Source: CAZWAP01 sp964632005 (GTDB lineage Bacteria; Planctomycetota; Phycisphaerae; Sedimentisphaerales; Anaerobacaceae). Taken from it: DNA of 64,000 nucleotides. The stretch lies in contig CAZWAP010000005.1 in NCBI GenBank assembly GCA_964632005.1, positions 33,625-97,624 of the forward strand, written 5' to 3'. The position numbers were made by a program, and so were the translations under genes. The notes under the pieces were generated by a model. The model did no database searches and was not told the origin of the DNA. It was given only the letters and a program-made list of their open reading frames with translations. This document shows positions 27,935-36,858 of this stretch, one piece after another (within the stretch, counting starts at the first letter, position 1; the number at the start of each line of letters is the position of its first letter).

Positions 27935-29374
27935 TCACTTCCTTGAATTTACGAGGGCTTTAAGCTCCTTTTTGAGGTTTTCGTCCAACGGATTCGGCTG
28001 ATGTTCTGCCGCCAGCCGGGTTATGCGTTGCTTGGCCAGAGCGTTAATATCTTTCGAGCCGGCCCTTACCCAATCTTCCCGTGACAATCTGTTGAAGATT
28101 TTGGGCTCGTAGTAATCGGTTCTGAGGTACTTCAGGGTCGTTTCGTCGGTCATAAAGTTTCCGCCGAATCCGACTCGCTTTATGGCGTCGACACAGAGCC
28201 TGTGGTCGTCGATGGGTATTCCTTGCATCGCTCTTGATGCAAATCCAACAAGTTCCTCATCGATGGCGAGCTGAATGGGGCAGAATGCGAGGCCCTGCTG
28301 CACGTCTCCAAAGCCGGCGATGCTTGCCGCCCCGCTAAGGGCCGGTAGAAGCATCTGGAAGGTCCTTTCAATGGCCGACTGAGAGTCAGCGATAAGTGTG
28401 TCGGACCACGGGCCGTGGACATCAACCGGTGCGTTGAACACCTCGTTTGAGACCTGGACGCTGCCGGCGGTTATCAGAGTCGATTCGATCGAGGCGCTCA
28501 GCCCCACCCCGGTTCTCCAATCCATCGTCATTGCGAGGGGATGCAGGAATATCGGGGCACCGGGGTTAGCCGTCTGGCAGATGACCAGGCCGGCCAACAG
28601 TTCGGTGTGAAGCAGCTGGACCATTCCGGCCAGTGTAAGCGGCCCGGTGGCGCCTGCTATCGGCAGGTTTGCCAGGTAAAGGGGAATGCCGTACTTGCCG
28701 GCGGTCATGAAAACATCGACCGTCAGTTCGGGGAACTTGAGCGGACTAAGCGGGGAATCGAAGAGGCTAAAGACGGGTCGGTCTCTGAGATTTCCCAGCC
28801 CGCCGGCAACGATCTCACCCATCTTTACCAATACATCGAGATTTCGTTTGCTGAAGGTCCGAATGTTGACGTGCTTGGAGGTATTCTCAAAGAGTGTTTC
28901 GAGCGCGACGAGGTCCCTGATGTCTTCGCGTATATCCTGGGGGTAAAGGGGCGAGACCACGTTGATGAAATCGAGGGCATCGAGAACGTGATACAATTCC
29001 ACGATATCGGATAGGAGCATATCCCGGAACTGGCCCGTTTCGATGTCGATGATTTTGTCGACGCCGCCGCCGTTTCTACAAATTGGCAACGGCATATTCG
29101 TCTGGACAACAACATCTTTTGACGAATCCCTGGCCCCGAGGAGGAACCGGCCTGGGAGCGAACGCATACATCTCTCGACCAAATCCGATTTTACTTTGAC
29201 GACCTGTTTGTCGAAGTCGACCTGAGCACCGCTGTCGTTTAGCAGCTCAAGTGCTTCTCGGTGCTCGACCATAAAACCATGGCTCTCCAGGAGCTCCATC
29301 GCATTAGCGTGTATCGTTCCGACCTGTTCATCGGAGAAATATCTGATTCGTAGGCTGTTGTTGTTCGCATTCAT
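27935..29374 (-). CDS. MttB-superfamily (trimethylamine methyltransferase-like) protein without pyrrolysine
   Basis: A 479-residue member of the non-pyrrolysine MttB superfamily, which includes glycine-betaine, carnitine and proline-betaine:corrinoid demethylases. Recognisable parts are the N-terminal HANAMELLESHGFMVEH, the DIVELYHVLDALDFINVV region, PIAGATGPLTLAGM and FCPIQLAIDEELVGF. The ATG at 29374 has AAGAGG upstream; a longer in-frame start at 29437 adds unlikely residues. It is divergent from the methyl-transfer operon at 29644. By family it would demethylate a quaternary amine and pass the methyl to a corrinoid protein. In this island N-trimethyl-aminoethylphosphonate is a possible but unproven substrate. 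Confidence 0.88.
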   Translation of the reverse strand: MNANNNSLRIRYFSDEQVGTIHANAMELLESHGFMVEHREALELLNDSGAQVDFDKQVVKVKSDLVERCMRSLPGRFLLGARDSSKDVVVQTNMPLPICRNGGGVDKIIDIETGQFRDMLLSDIVELYHVLDALDFINVVSPLYPQDIREDIRDLVALETLFENTSKHVNIRTFSKRNLDVLVKMGEIVAGGLGNLRDRPVFSLFDSPLSPLKFPELTVDVFMTAGKYGIPLYLANLPIAGATGPLTLAGMVQLLHTELLAGLVICQTANPGAPIFLHPLAMTMDWRTGVGLSASIESTLITAGSVQVSNEVFNAPVDVHGPWSDTLIADSQSAIERTFQMLLPALSGAASIAGFGDVQQGLAFCPIQLAIDEELVGFASRAMQGIPIDDHRLCVDAIKRVGFGGNFMTDETTLKYLRTDYYEPKIFNRLSREDWVRAGSKDINALAKQRITRLAAEHQPNPLDENLKKELKALVNSRK

Positions 29375-29563
29375 TTGGGCGGGCCTCTTTTTTCTCTTGC
29401 AGGATTCCGAGGTTGAGTATTGCTTCGGTGCCCTCAAATCAGCTCTATACAGCGGTAGCGAGGTACACCGCGTCCATTCTACCGAGCTGGCTGCACCGAA
29501 TCAACTCCGAAATGGTTTCAAACCCAGTCGCACGACCTGCGGGCTGGAATCCCGGGCAGGAGT

Positions 29564-29592
29564 TTGAACCTTTGGTGCTGAAGGTGTATTAT
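29564..29592 (+). promoter_or_regulatory. promoter of the corrinoid methyl-transfer operon
   Basis: TTGAAC at 29564-29569 and TATTAT at 29587-29592 with a 17-nt spacer. The predicted start near 29599 is ~45 nt before the first gene of the four-gene operon 29644-33315. Confidence 0.6.
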
Positions 29593-29643
29593 TGAAGCAC
29601 TGAACCTGACGTGTTCTGCGGTACATACGTTTTTTGTGACTGA

Positions 29644-30312
29644 ATGGAGCAGGACTTCACAATTCTTGATAATATTGTCCTGCAGCTGACCGTGCAGGAG
29701 GTTCTGCGGCAGTTAGGATATCCGCCGCGGAGCCGAGTTCCTGCGGCGGTGCGCGAGAAGATCCGTCTACAGATTGCCGAAACGCAGGAGTTGCTGGAAC
29801 CAAGAGGGGCGTATTTGAGGCTGGGCAAGGCGCCGCAGAAGGGATTTGAGCCTTTCTCCCGGGCCGAGGGCATCGTTTTGGCGCTGGCCACAATAGGCGA
29901 TGCCCTCGAGCGTAGGGCAAAGGAATTGGTGGACAGGCAGCAGGGGGCAGCGGGACTGATCGTTGACGCGATTGGAACAGTAGCTGTAGAGCGGACGGCT
30001 GATTTTCTGGAGAACGAGGTCCGCCAGGACTGCGCACGCTGCGGCTGGGAAGTGAGTCGCCGATATGCACCGGGCTTCTGCGGGTGGAAAATGGAGGCGC
30101 AGAGGGAGATCTTCCGCTGCTTGCCGAACACGCTTGGAGTTGCGCTGACAGGCGGTTGCCTGATGATACCGGAAAAGTCCCTGACGTTCGTCTGCCTTCT
30201 GAGCGGAGATGGAGATTTCAGTGGGATTAGAATCGGGGATTGCGCGAAGTGCAGGCAAGAGGCTTGCCCATATCGGCTGGAATCGTATGAGGGGAAGGAT
30301 CAGCGAGAGTAG
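29644..30312 (+). CDS. stand-alone methionine-synthase-activation-domain protein (putative corrinoid reactivator)
   Basis: A 222-residue protein resembling the AdoMet-binding activation domain of cobalamin-dependent methionine synthase (MSA fold). Visible are EVLRQLGYPPRS at the start, the LALATIGDALERRAKEL helix, DAIGTVAVERTAD and the YAPGFCGWKMEAQREIF segment, where MetH has its conserved RxxPGY-type turn. A short C-terminal tail carries CAKCRQEACPY cysteines. It precedes the corrinoid protein, so it probably supports reductive remethylation of the Co(II) form, the job done by RamA-type iron-sulfur proteins in other systems. No RamA gene is seen in the window. Confidence 0.8.
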   Translation: MEQDFTILDNIVLQLTVQEVLRQLGYPPRSRVPAAVREKIRLQIAETQELLEPRGAYLRLGKAPQKGFEPFSRAEGIVLALATIGDALERRAKELVDRQQGAAGLIVDAIGTVAVERTADFLENEVRQDCARCGWEVSRRYAPGFCGWKMEAQREIFRCLPNTLGVALTGGCLMIPEKSLTFVCLLSGDGDFSGIRIGDCAKCRQEACPYRLESYEGKDQRE

Positions 30313-30475
30313 GGCGTTATCGCAATGCAACGTTGACAGCGAGGCGACAATCAGGTAAGCCCAAGTGGGTAAGAACAGGCTGTCCGACGGACTTTGGGCT
30401 GGTTAGTGACGGGCGAAAAAGGAGCGGCCGGGCATTGAACGCTGAGCATAATTCATTGTTGGGAGAAATCGGTAA

Positions 30476-31138
30476 ATGGAAGAAAAAGAGCTTTTTGAGA
30501 AACTGAGCCGTGCTGTCTTCGAAGGCGACAGCGAGGCGCTGGTCTGCCTGGTACAGGGAAGCGTTGATGATGTTGACCCTCTGGCAATAGTGGAAAAGGG
30601 GATGATGCCGGGCATGACGGAGGTGGGCAACAAATTCAGCGAGGGGCAGGTATACCTGCCGGAATTGCTGATGGCCGCCGAGGCCTGGGAAGAGGCGATG
30701 AAAATCCTCAGGCCAAGGCTGGTCTCCAGGGGTGCCAGCATGAAAAAGCAAGGGACGGTGGTAATCGGGACCGTGCAGACGGACATACACGAGATTGGCA
30801 AGAACATCGTCGCGAACCTCCTGACGACCGCTGGGTTCGAGGTGCACGACATCGGCTGTGATGCACCTGCCCAGAAGTTCCTGAGCAAGGCCGAGGAAGT
30901 AGAGGCCGACATCATCGCCGCTTCAGCGATTATGTCGACCACGGCCCCGTACCAGAAAGACATTATTGACTTGCTGGCGTCCAGGGGCCTGCGCGGCAAG
31001 TACATCGTTATGGTTGGGGGCGGGGTAGTCACGCAGGATTGGGCGGACAAGATCGGAGCGGATGGATATGCTGAGCTGGCATCCGAGGCGGTGGCGATAG
31101 CCAAGCAATTAGTAACGGCCAAGAAAGGAGGGAAATAG
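30476..31138 (+). CDS. methylamine-type corrinoid protein (MtmC/MtgC-like)
   Basis: A 220-residue cytoplasmic methyl carrier. The N-terminal helical cap domain spans ~residues 1-90. The B12-binding Rossmann domain has the lower-ligand motif DIHEIG with His105, then ASAIMSTT and VMVGGGVV, which hold the nucleotide tail. The normal length and full DxHxxG motif argue for a working carrier. The next gene starts 3 nt after its stop, with the AAAGGAGG site of that gene lying in its last codons. It would accept a methyl group from one or more MtmB/MttB homologues here and donate it to the methyl-THF methyltransferase. Confidence 0.95.
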   Translation: MEEKELFEKLSRAVFEGDSEALVCLVQGSVDDVDPLAIVEKGMMPGMTEVGNKFSEGQVYLPELLMAAEAWEEAMKILRPRLVSRGASMKKQGTVVIGTVQTDIHEIGKNIVANLLTTAGFEVHDIGCDAPAQKFLSKAEEVEADIIAASAIMSTTAPYQKDIIDLLASRGLRGKYIVMVGGGVVTQDWADKIGADGYAELASEAVAIAKQLVTAKKGGK

Positions 31139-31141
31139 CAG

Positions 31142-32509
31142 ATGATCAGCTTTCTGGAAGTACTGGAACGAGCGACGACCGGCCCGATGATGTCGGCCAA
31201 AGAGTACGATTTGAAGGTTTTCATCCCCGCCGTGCGGAAGGTGGTCGAGAAGTACAAGATCAAATTTGATCCGGAGAACCCCTGTCCGTCTGACGATGAC
31301 CTCGCCGACCGAGTGTACCAGGCGGGGCTCGAGCTTTACAGCGAAGTGGGGACGTATTGCACGGACACCGAGCGGGTAATCCGGTTCACGAAGGATGAAA
31401 TCGAGCAGGCGGTGCACGAGTGCCCGAAGGTAGTGTATTTCGGCGAAGGCCCTGACCGCGTTGAATGGCGTGGCCGACTGCCCGACGACGAGAAGCTGCC
31501 GCACTGTCATGTCGGCTCCGGCACGAATACGAGCGAAGATGTGGCACTCAAAATGGTCGAAGCTTATGGGCGGATCACTAAGGCAAAGACGGTGAGTATC
31601 CCGTCGCTGACCACCGTGGGGACTCTAAATGCCTCTTCTGCCTCGCCGATGGAGGTGCTTGCAGGCATCAACATGCTGCGCATCGCGCGTGACGGTTTGC
31701 GCCGGGCCGGTCGGCCGGGAATGGCGATCATTGACCTGCACCCCTCCTGCACTTCCGGTGTCGCGACGATCGCTGCGAGCAATCCCGATTTTGGTGCTCG
31801 CAAGTCTGACGGCTGGATAGTGGCACCGCAAGCGGAGCTGAAGATAAGCTTCGATTCGCTCAACCAGGTCGCTTATCTGAGCAGCTGGGGCGCGAACATC
31901 GGTCAGGAGGCAGGACCGATGCTCGGAGGATACGCGGGGGGGCCGGAGGGCACGGCGGTTCTCACGCTCGCGTATGCCTTTCACGGAATCCTCGTAGTGC
32001 GGGCGACCTACCATCTTACATACCCTATTCAAATGATGCCCGTCTGCTCGACGACTCCCGGAATGATCTTCGTAATCAGCACCAGCAGCCAGGCATTCGC
32101 CCGCAACATCGGCGCGCCGTACTACGCGCTGGGGTACGCCTCGGCCGGGCCTGCGACGAAGCAGTATTTCTACGAAGCGGCAGCCTACCTGCTGGCCATC
32201 CAGGCGTCCGGCATTGGTATCGAAGATGTTCACCCCAACAAGGCGGTCGGGACAAACCAGGCGCTGCCGCTTGACAGCGAATTTACCTGTGCGTTCGGGC
32301 ACGGCAATGTTGGGATCACGCGCAAGGAAGCCAACGCCATCATCAAGAAGCTGATGGACAAGTACCTGTCCGGCATCAAGGACGCACCAAAGGGAAGGGA
32401 CCTTTACCAGTGCTACGACCTCGAAACGATGAAGCCGGACGACGAACTACGCAGGTTGTATGATGAGGTAATCAAAGAACTCCAGGGCTACGGCATTGGC
32501 TTCAAGTAA
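31142..32509 (+). CDS. MtmB-family corrinoid methyltransferase without pyrrolysine, copy 3
   Basis: A 455-residue paralogue of the copies at 14981 and 19014. It starts MISFLEVLERATTGPMMSAK like the others and shows GTYCTDTERVIRFTKDEI, GRPGMAIID (pyrrolysine position taken by isoleucine near 197), MLGGYAGGPEGTAVL and a C-terminal LYQCYDLETMKPDDEL. A very strong AAAGGAGG lies ~11 nt before the ATG. As the copy physically linked to the corrinoid protein and the methyl-THF methyltransferase, it is the best candidate for the cognate amine:corrinoid methyltransferase. Substrate inferred to be a methylated (phosphono)amine. Confidence 0.88.
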   Translation: MISFLEVLERATTGPMMSAKEYDLKVFIPAVRKVVEKYKIKFDPENPCPSDDDLADRVYQAGLELYSEVGTYCTDTERVIRFTKDEIEQAVHECPKVVYFGEGPDRVEWRGRLPDDEKLPHCHVGSGTNTSEDVALKMVEAYGRITKAKTVSIPSLTTVGTLNASSASPMEVLAGINMLRIARDGLRRAGRPGMAIIDLHPSCTSGVATIAASNPDFGARKSDGWIVAPQAELKISFDSLNQVAYLSSWGANIGQEAGPMLGGYAGGPEGTAVLTLAYAFHGILVVRATYHLTYPIQMMPVCSTTPGMIFVISTSSQAFARNIGAPYYALGYASAGPATKQYFYEAAAYLLAIQASGIGIEDVHPNKAVGTNQALPLDSEFTCAFGHGNVGITRKEANAIIKKLMDKYLSGIKDAPKGRDLYQCYDLETMKPDDELRRLYDEVIKELQGYGIGFK

Positions 32510-32517
32510 GGGACGAT

Positions 32518-33315
32518 ATGATAGTCATCGGCGAGAAGATTAACTCGACGCGCAAATCGATCAGGCGGGCCATCGCCGACGGGGACGTCGCTTTTTTACA
32601 GGGTCTGGCGCGGGAGCAGGTCCGGGCCGGGGCTGATTACCTTGACGTCAATACGGGGGCATTTCCTGAGAAAGAAGCCGGTCTGATGGAATGGCTGGTG
32701 CGGATAATTCAAGAGGCCGTTGATTCGCCCCTGGTTCTTGACAGTGCAAACCCGGCTGCTCTCGAATCGGGGCTGAGAGCCGCAGTGGCAAAGAACAAGG
32801 CCATCATCAACTCGGTTACCGCTGAAGATAGAAGGTTCAAAGAAATAGTGCCTTTGGCGGTGAAGTATGATGCTGCCGTCCTGGCGTTGTCACTGGATGA
32901 CAGCGGGATCAGCAAGACTGCCGAAGGCCGTTTTGCGGTGGCCCGAGGCCTGATTGAAGCGCTGTGTGCGGCAGGCATACCGCAGGATCGGATATTCCTT
33001 GATCCTGTGGTCCAGCCGATCAGCGTTCAGAACGATTTCGGGCTGATAGCAATAGAAGTGATCCGGCGGGTCAAGGAGGAGTTCCCCGAAGTCAAGACGA
33101 CCTGCGGGCTCAGCAACATCTCTTTCGGTCTGCCGGAGCGCGCCAGGCTGAACCGGTGTTTTCTGTCGATGGCCATAGCAGCGGGCCTGGATTCGGCGAT
33201 CCTTGACCCGCTCGACTGCGAGCTGATGGAGGTGATCACGGCGTCGGAGGCCTTGGCAGGAAAAGATCGCTTCTGTAAGAATTACATCAGGGCGTTTCGG
33301 CGGTGCAGCGGGTAG
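32518..33315 (+). CDS. methyltetrahydrofolate:corrinoid methyltransferase (AcsE/MtgA-like)
   Basis: A 265-residue pterin-binding TIM-barrel enzyme. Family motifs are GEKINSTRKSIRRAI at the start, DYLDVNTGAFPEKEA, LDSANPAALESGL, DPVVQPIS and the GLSNISFGLPERARLN strand typical of AcsE/MtgA/MtvA. It would take the methyl group from the methylated corrinoid protein and give it to tetrahydrofolate, feeding C1 or Wood-Ljungdahl metabolism. It starts 8 nt after the third MtmB homologue and ends the operon. MetH-type synthesis of methionine is excluded because no homocysteine domain is present. Confidence 0.92.
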   Translation: MIVIGEKINSTRKSIRRAIADGDVAFLQGLAREQVRAGADYLDVNTGAFPEKEAGLMEWLVRIIQEAVDSPLVLDSANPAALESGLRAAVAKNKAIINSVTAEDRRFKEIVPLAVKYDAAVLALSLDDSGISKTAEGRFAVARGLIEALCAAGIPQDRIFLDPVVQPISVQNDFGLIAIEVIRRVKEEFPEVKTTCGLSNISFGLPERARLNRCFLSMAIAAGLDSAILDPLDCELMEVITASEALAGKDRFCKNYIRAFRRCSG

Positions 33316-33410
33316 GGTCTTTCCGGGGCGGTGTCTTTCCTTTTTGTGGGTCTGGGGATTGGGTTCTGGGGGTCGGATACGCCGTCTTCGCTGTGCAAAT
33401 AGTTCGATAG

Positions 33411-33626
33411 CTAAGGTCGGCCCAGCACGCTTGCTATCGGAAGGACCAGAAAAGGCAGGACGGGGACCTGGTATCGTATAGACCACGCATAGCCCCCGGA
33501 CCAGCGAAGCTCGGTGTCGCCGGGCAGGTTGCCGGGCGCGGCAAGACCGTACATCAAGAAGGCGGCCGCGAGCAGGAGGATTCCGTCGGTCAGCTTATGC
33601 TTGCTTGTTCCCGCTGGCCCGGGCAC
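33411..33626 (-). CDS. small putative membrane protein
   Basis: A 71-residue frame beginning with GTG at 33626, preceded at good spacing by GAGAGGTGG. It starts 10 nt after the stop of the PTPS-like gene on the same strand. It has two hydrophobic segments, GILLLAAAFLMYGLAA and YQVPVLPFLVLPIASVL, joined by a short polar turn. No family is recognised. It may be a real downstream gene of the folE cluster or chance reading frame. Confidence 0.4.
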   Translation of the reverse strand: MPGPAGTSKHKLTDGILLLAAAFLMYGLAAPGNLPGDTELRWSGGYAWSIRYQVPVLPFLVLPIASVLGRP

Positions 33627-33636
33627 GTACCACCTC

Positions 33637-34566
33637 TCAGGCGTCGCATCGCCCCGGTGAGCCGGGGCCGTAATAGGAGCAATACGTTTTGTCGGTTTCC
33701 CAGACCGTAACGCATCGCAGCGTCGCGTCGCGGAATTTGCCGGCCAGTCTTTTCCAGGCAAAGACCGCGATGTTCTCGACAGTCGGGTTCACGCTTGCGA
33801 ACTCGGGCACATCGACGTTGAGGTTCTTGTGGTCGACGACCTGTACAAGCTCGGCGTCCACGACCCTTTCGAATTCACCGATAGCGATGTCCTTATCCTT
33901 CGGTGCCTCGATGGTAACCTCGAGTACGTAGTTATGTCCATGGCCCGCAGGATTCGCGCACTTTCCGAACAGCTCGATATTGCGCCGCTCGGAAAAATCC
34001 GTATTCCATAGCTTATGTGTCGCTGCGAAGCCAAACTTCTCAGTGAAGTACATTGTTCTGCCCTCCTTACAACCTATTGCGAGTTTTCTGTACGGATTGA
34101 GCTTGAGGGTGAGTCTGCTTAGCTTTGCGGTATCAAAACGTCCATTCAATCCATTCCAGGCCAATCTCAAGAGCTCGGCCAGGTCGCGCAAGGCGATACT
34201 GCTGCCGGCCTGGAAATCGGCCCGTATCCGCTCGGTGAAGATCGGCACCACTATGCTGCGGACCTCCCGGTCGATGTCGACGACATTGACGACGAAGCCG
34301 GTATTCGGCTCGACCGGGCCGATCAGCTCCACCAGCAGCTCAAGGAATATCGCCAGGCCCTCGCCGGCGGGCTCCGAGGCGAAGGAATTATACCCGCGAG
34401 ATTGTCGCGGCAAGAACGGATTGATCGAGAATCGAACTGCCCGGGCGAGCAGCGCCGAACCGCTCGAATCAGGACCGGCGCTGCGGTCGGCCTGGGCGCA
34501 AACGGCTCGGCCGGGCACAACCTTCGAACATCGGGCTTGACTTGGGCTTGACTGGCGGCTCAGCAT
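33637..34566 (-). CDS. 6-pyruvoyl-tetrahydropterin synthase/QueD-like protein with two PTPS domains
   Basis: About 309 residues. The C-terminal domain (~residues 170-300) is a complete PTPS: YFTEKFGFAATHKLW, the CANPAGHGHNYVLEV segment with catalytic cysteine and zinc histidines, the DHKNLN histidine and a PTVENIAVFAWKRL helix. It resembles the animal-type PTPS form of the motif. The N-terminal half (FSINPF..., NTGFVVNVVDIDREV) looks like a degenerate PTPS copy without the zinc ligands. It follows folE by ~57 bp, so it should act on dihydroneopterin triphosphate, toward preQ0 or a pterin. ATG at 34566 is used; a shorter start is possible because no clear ribosome site is seen. Confidence 0.82.
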   Translation of the reverse strand: MLSRQSSPSQARCSKVVPGRAVCAQADRSAGPDSSGSALLARAVRFSINPFLPRQSRGYNSFASEPAGEGLAIFLELLVELIGPVEPNTGFVVNVVDIDREVRSIVVPIFTERIRADFQAGSSIALRDLAELLRLAWNGLNGRFDTAKLSRLTLKLNPYRKLAIGCKEGRTMYFTEKFGFAATHKLWNTDFSERRNIELFGKCANPAGHGHNYVLEVTIEAPKDKDIAIGEFERVVDAELVQVVDHKNLNVDVPEFASVNPTVENIAVFAWKRLAGKFRDATLRCVTVWETDKTYCSYYGPGSPGRCDA

Positions 34567-34623
34567 AAGCAACCCGCAACGGGATGTCAGGGGCTGCTGG
34601 TCCCTGCATCCAAATTGGCCCTA

Positions 34624-35208
34624 TCACTTGGTACTACTATGCATCAGGCTGAGGACCTCGTTCCGGCTCTTGGGGTCTTTTCTGAAGATGCCGCGAAGCG
34701 CCGATGTTACCATCACCGAGCCGGGCTTTTTTATTCCACGGATTGTCATACAACTGTGCGATGCCTCGAGGACGACCGCGACGCCGCGAGGCTTGAGGCG
34801 GCTCATCAGGAAGTCGGCTATCTGGTACGTCAGCCTCTCCTGGGTCTGGAGCCTCCTTGCGAAACACTCGACTATGCGGGCGAGCTTGCTGACGCCGAGG
34901 ACCGAGCCGGTGGGCAGGTAGGCCACGTGGGCCGACCCGATAAAGGGCATCAGGTGGTGCTCGCAGATACTGTAGAACGGTATGCCGCGAAGGAGGACGA
35001 CTTCGTCATAGTTTTCTGTAAAGACGCTGCGAAGGTGCTCGGCGGGGTCTTCTGCCATTCCGCCCAGCAGTTCAGCGTACATTGCGGCGACTCGCTGAGG
35101 CGTTCTTGCCAGTCCCTCTCGTTCGGGGTCCTCGCCGACAGCAAGGAGTATCTGCCTGACGGCATTTTCTATCCGCTCGGAGTCTATTGTCTTGGCTTTC
35201 TTACCCAT
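34624..35208 (-). CDS. folE: GTP cyclohydrolase I
   Basis: A 194-residue homodecameric enzyme that makes 7,8-dihydroneopterin triphosphate from GTP. Motifs: [14 protein letters not shown], zinc site [30 protein letters not shown] and the second zinc cysteine in HSCMTIRG. Length and order are normal. It starts 4 nt after the pepA stop and is followed by the two-domain PTPS-like gene. Its product feeds folate (needed here as the methyl acceptor) and probably queuosine precursors. Confidence 0.96.
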   Translation of the reverse strand: MGKKAKTIDSERIENAVRQILLAVGEDPEREGLARTPQRVAAMYAELLGGMAEDPAEHLRSVFTENYDEVVLLRGIPFYSICEHHLMPFIGSAHVAYLPTGSVLGVSKLARIVECFARRLQTQERLTYQIADFLMSRLKPRGVAVVLEASHSCMTIRGIKKPGSVMVTSALRGIFRKDPKSRNEVLSLMHSSTK

Positions 35209-35212
35209 TGGT

Positions 35213-36763
35213 TCAAAACCGCGTCTCCTTTCCAGCCAGGTCCATAAGGAAGGTGGTCAATAATCGCACGCCGAATCCGGTTGAGCCCTGGGCGGTGTAC
35301 TCGGTGGGCTTGGTGAATATGTCCATGCCGGCGATGTCGAGGTGGGCCCACTTTGCCTCGGAGACGAATTGCCTCAGGAAGGCCGCTGCCGTGCACGCTC
35401 CGCCCCATTTGCTTCCGATGTTCCGCAGGTCGGCGATCTTGCTCTTCATCTCTTTTGCGTACTCGTCCCCGCAGGGCATATGCCAGGCTTTCTCGCCGCT
35501 CTCGACGGCGGCCTTCTGCAACTGCTTTATCAGCTTATCGTCGTTTCCCATAAGGCCGGCCATATATTTGCCGAGGGCGACCATACAGGCGCCGGTCAGA
35601 GTCGCAATATCGATGATTATGCGGCAGTTCTTCTCGACGGCGTAGGCCAGGGCGTCGCACAGTATCATCCTGCCCTCGGCGTCGGTATTGAGGATCTCGA
35701 CGGTCTTTCCGCTGTAGGTGGTTATTATATCGCCTGGCCGATAGCTCGAGCCGCCCGGCATATTTTCCGCCGACGGAATTATCCCGTAGACATTGACGGC
35801 CAAGCCCATCTCGGCAGCAGCCTTTACCGCGGCCAGGACGGCTATTCCACCGGACTTATCCAGTTTCATACGGTCCATATCGGTGGCGGGCTTTAGGCTT
35901 ATTCCGCCCGAATCGAACGTTATGGCCTTGCCCACCAGGGCGACGGTCGGCTTGCCGCCGGCCCTGGCGCCCGCGCTGTATTTCAAGGTAATGAATCTCG
36001 GTGCACTTTTAGAGCCGGACCCGACGGCCAGCACTCCGCCCATCTTCTTGGCCGAGAGCTGTTTTTCATCGAAGACGGTGCAGCTAACGTTCTTAAGGCT
36101 TCGGGCCAGGCGTTTTGCCTCGGCTGCCAGGGCCGGTGGATTTATCACGTTCGCTGGCCGATTGGCCAGCGTGCGGGCATAACTCTGCGCCTTGCCGATT
36201 ATCCTGCCGCAGCGGACGCCTACGCTGAGTTTGCGGACCCTGGCCGGATCGGTATCTATGACCTCGACTTTGAGCGAGTCCAGCCGACCGTTCTCGTCGT
36301 CGCGGAGGAATTCGTCGTACCTGTAGCTACCGAAGTACGCGCCCTCCGCCATTGCCCGGCCCATCGAGGCAGCGTCGAACCGCCCGCCGAAGGCCTTGTG
36401 CAAGGCAATGCTTAGAGTTGCGGCTTTCAGGTCCACCGCCTTGTTGGCGGCGTGCGCGGCGGCCTTGCGGGCGGTATCGAGAGTTGCATCCTTTTTTTCG
36501 CCCAGTCCGACCAGCAGAATCCTCCTGGCACCGGTCTTTTCGTTGCCGTATACCAGGGTGCTGGTTCCCAGCTTGGCCTTAAAATCACCGAGTGAGATCA
36601 GCCGCTCGATGGCCCCGTCGAGTCTGCTACTTAGTTGCTTCTCGAGTCTGTCCAGGCCTTTTTCGCCGGCGAAGCGGCCGACAACGAGCATATCGGTCTT
36701 CCAGGCCGCGATGTCCGGGCCGACTTTCCGGGTCTTCAGGTCCACATCGATAATGTCTTTCAT
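35213..36763 (-). CDS. pepA: leucyl aminopeptidase (M17)
   Basis: A 516-residue cytosolic two-metal aminopeptidase. The N-terminal macro-like domain occupies ~160 residues. The catalytic domain has [16 protein letters not shown] (metal Lys and Asp), [10 protein letters not shown] and [10 protein letters not shown] with the metal Asp and Glu. It lies between prfB (95 bp upstream) and folE (4 bp downstream) on the same strand. Its role is peptide turnover. Length and motifs are standard. Confidence 0.95.
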   Translation of the reverse strand: MKDIIDVDLKTRKVGPDIAAWKTDMLVVGRFAGEKGLDRLEKQLSSRLDGAIERLISLGDFKAKLGTSTLVYGNEKTGARRILLVGLGEKKDATLDTARKAAAHAANKAVDLKAATLSIALHKAFGGRFDAASMGRAMAEGAYFGSYRYDEFLRDDENGRLDSLKVEVIDTDPARVRKLSVGVRCGRIIGKAQSYARTLANRPANVINPPALAAEAKRLARSLKNVSCTVFDEKQLSAKKMGGVLAVGSGSKSAPRFITLKYSAGARAGGKPTVALVGKAITFDSGGISLKPATDMDRMKLDKSGGIAVLAAVKAAAEMGLAVNVYGIIPSAENMPGGSSYRPGDIITTYSGKTVEILNTDAEGRMILCDALAYAVEKNCRIIIDIATLTGACMVALGKYMAGLMGNDDKLIKQLQKAAVESGEKAWHMPCGDEYAKEMKSKIADLRNIGSKWGGACTAAAFLRQFVSEAKWAHLDIAGMDIFTKPTEYTAQGSTGFGVRLLTTFLMDLAGKETRF

Positions 36764-36858
36764 TTGGTTAGCGCTGCCTCTGGTTTTGAATCGTTCCTAA
36801 TCGTTACTTGCTGTAGTCTTATCTGGTCCTCCGGCGATGTCGCCGGCGGTCTCGCGGG

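Noticed and set aside
29375..29643. Cobalamin riboswitch upstream of the corrinoid operon or the cbi operon
   Set aside because: No B12-box-like element or matching conserved core is seen here or in 55978-56125; plain sigma-70 promoters explain both starts.
14981..32509. Pyrrolysine-encoding (UAG read-through) methylamine methyltransferases
   Set aside because: None of the three MtmB homologues or the MttB homologue has an in-frame UAG, all frames are full length, and no pylT-like tRNA or pylS gene is visible.
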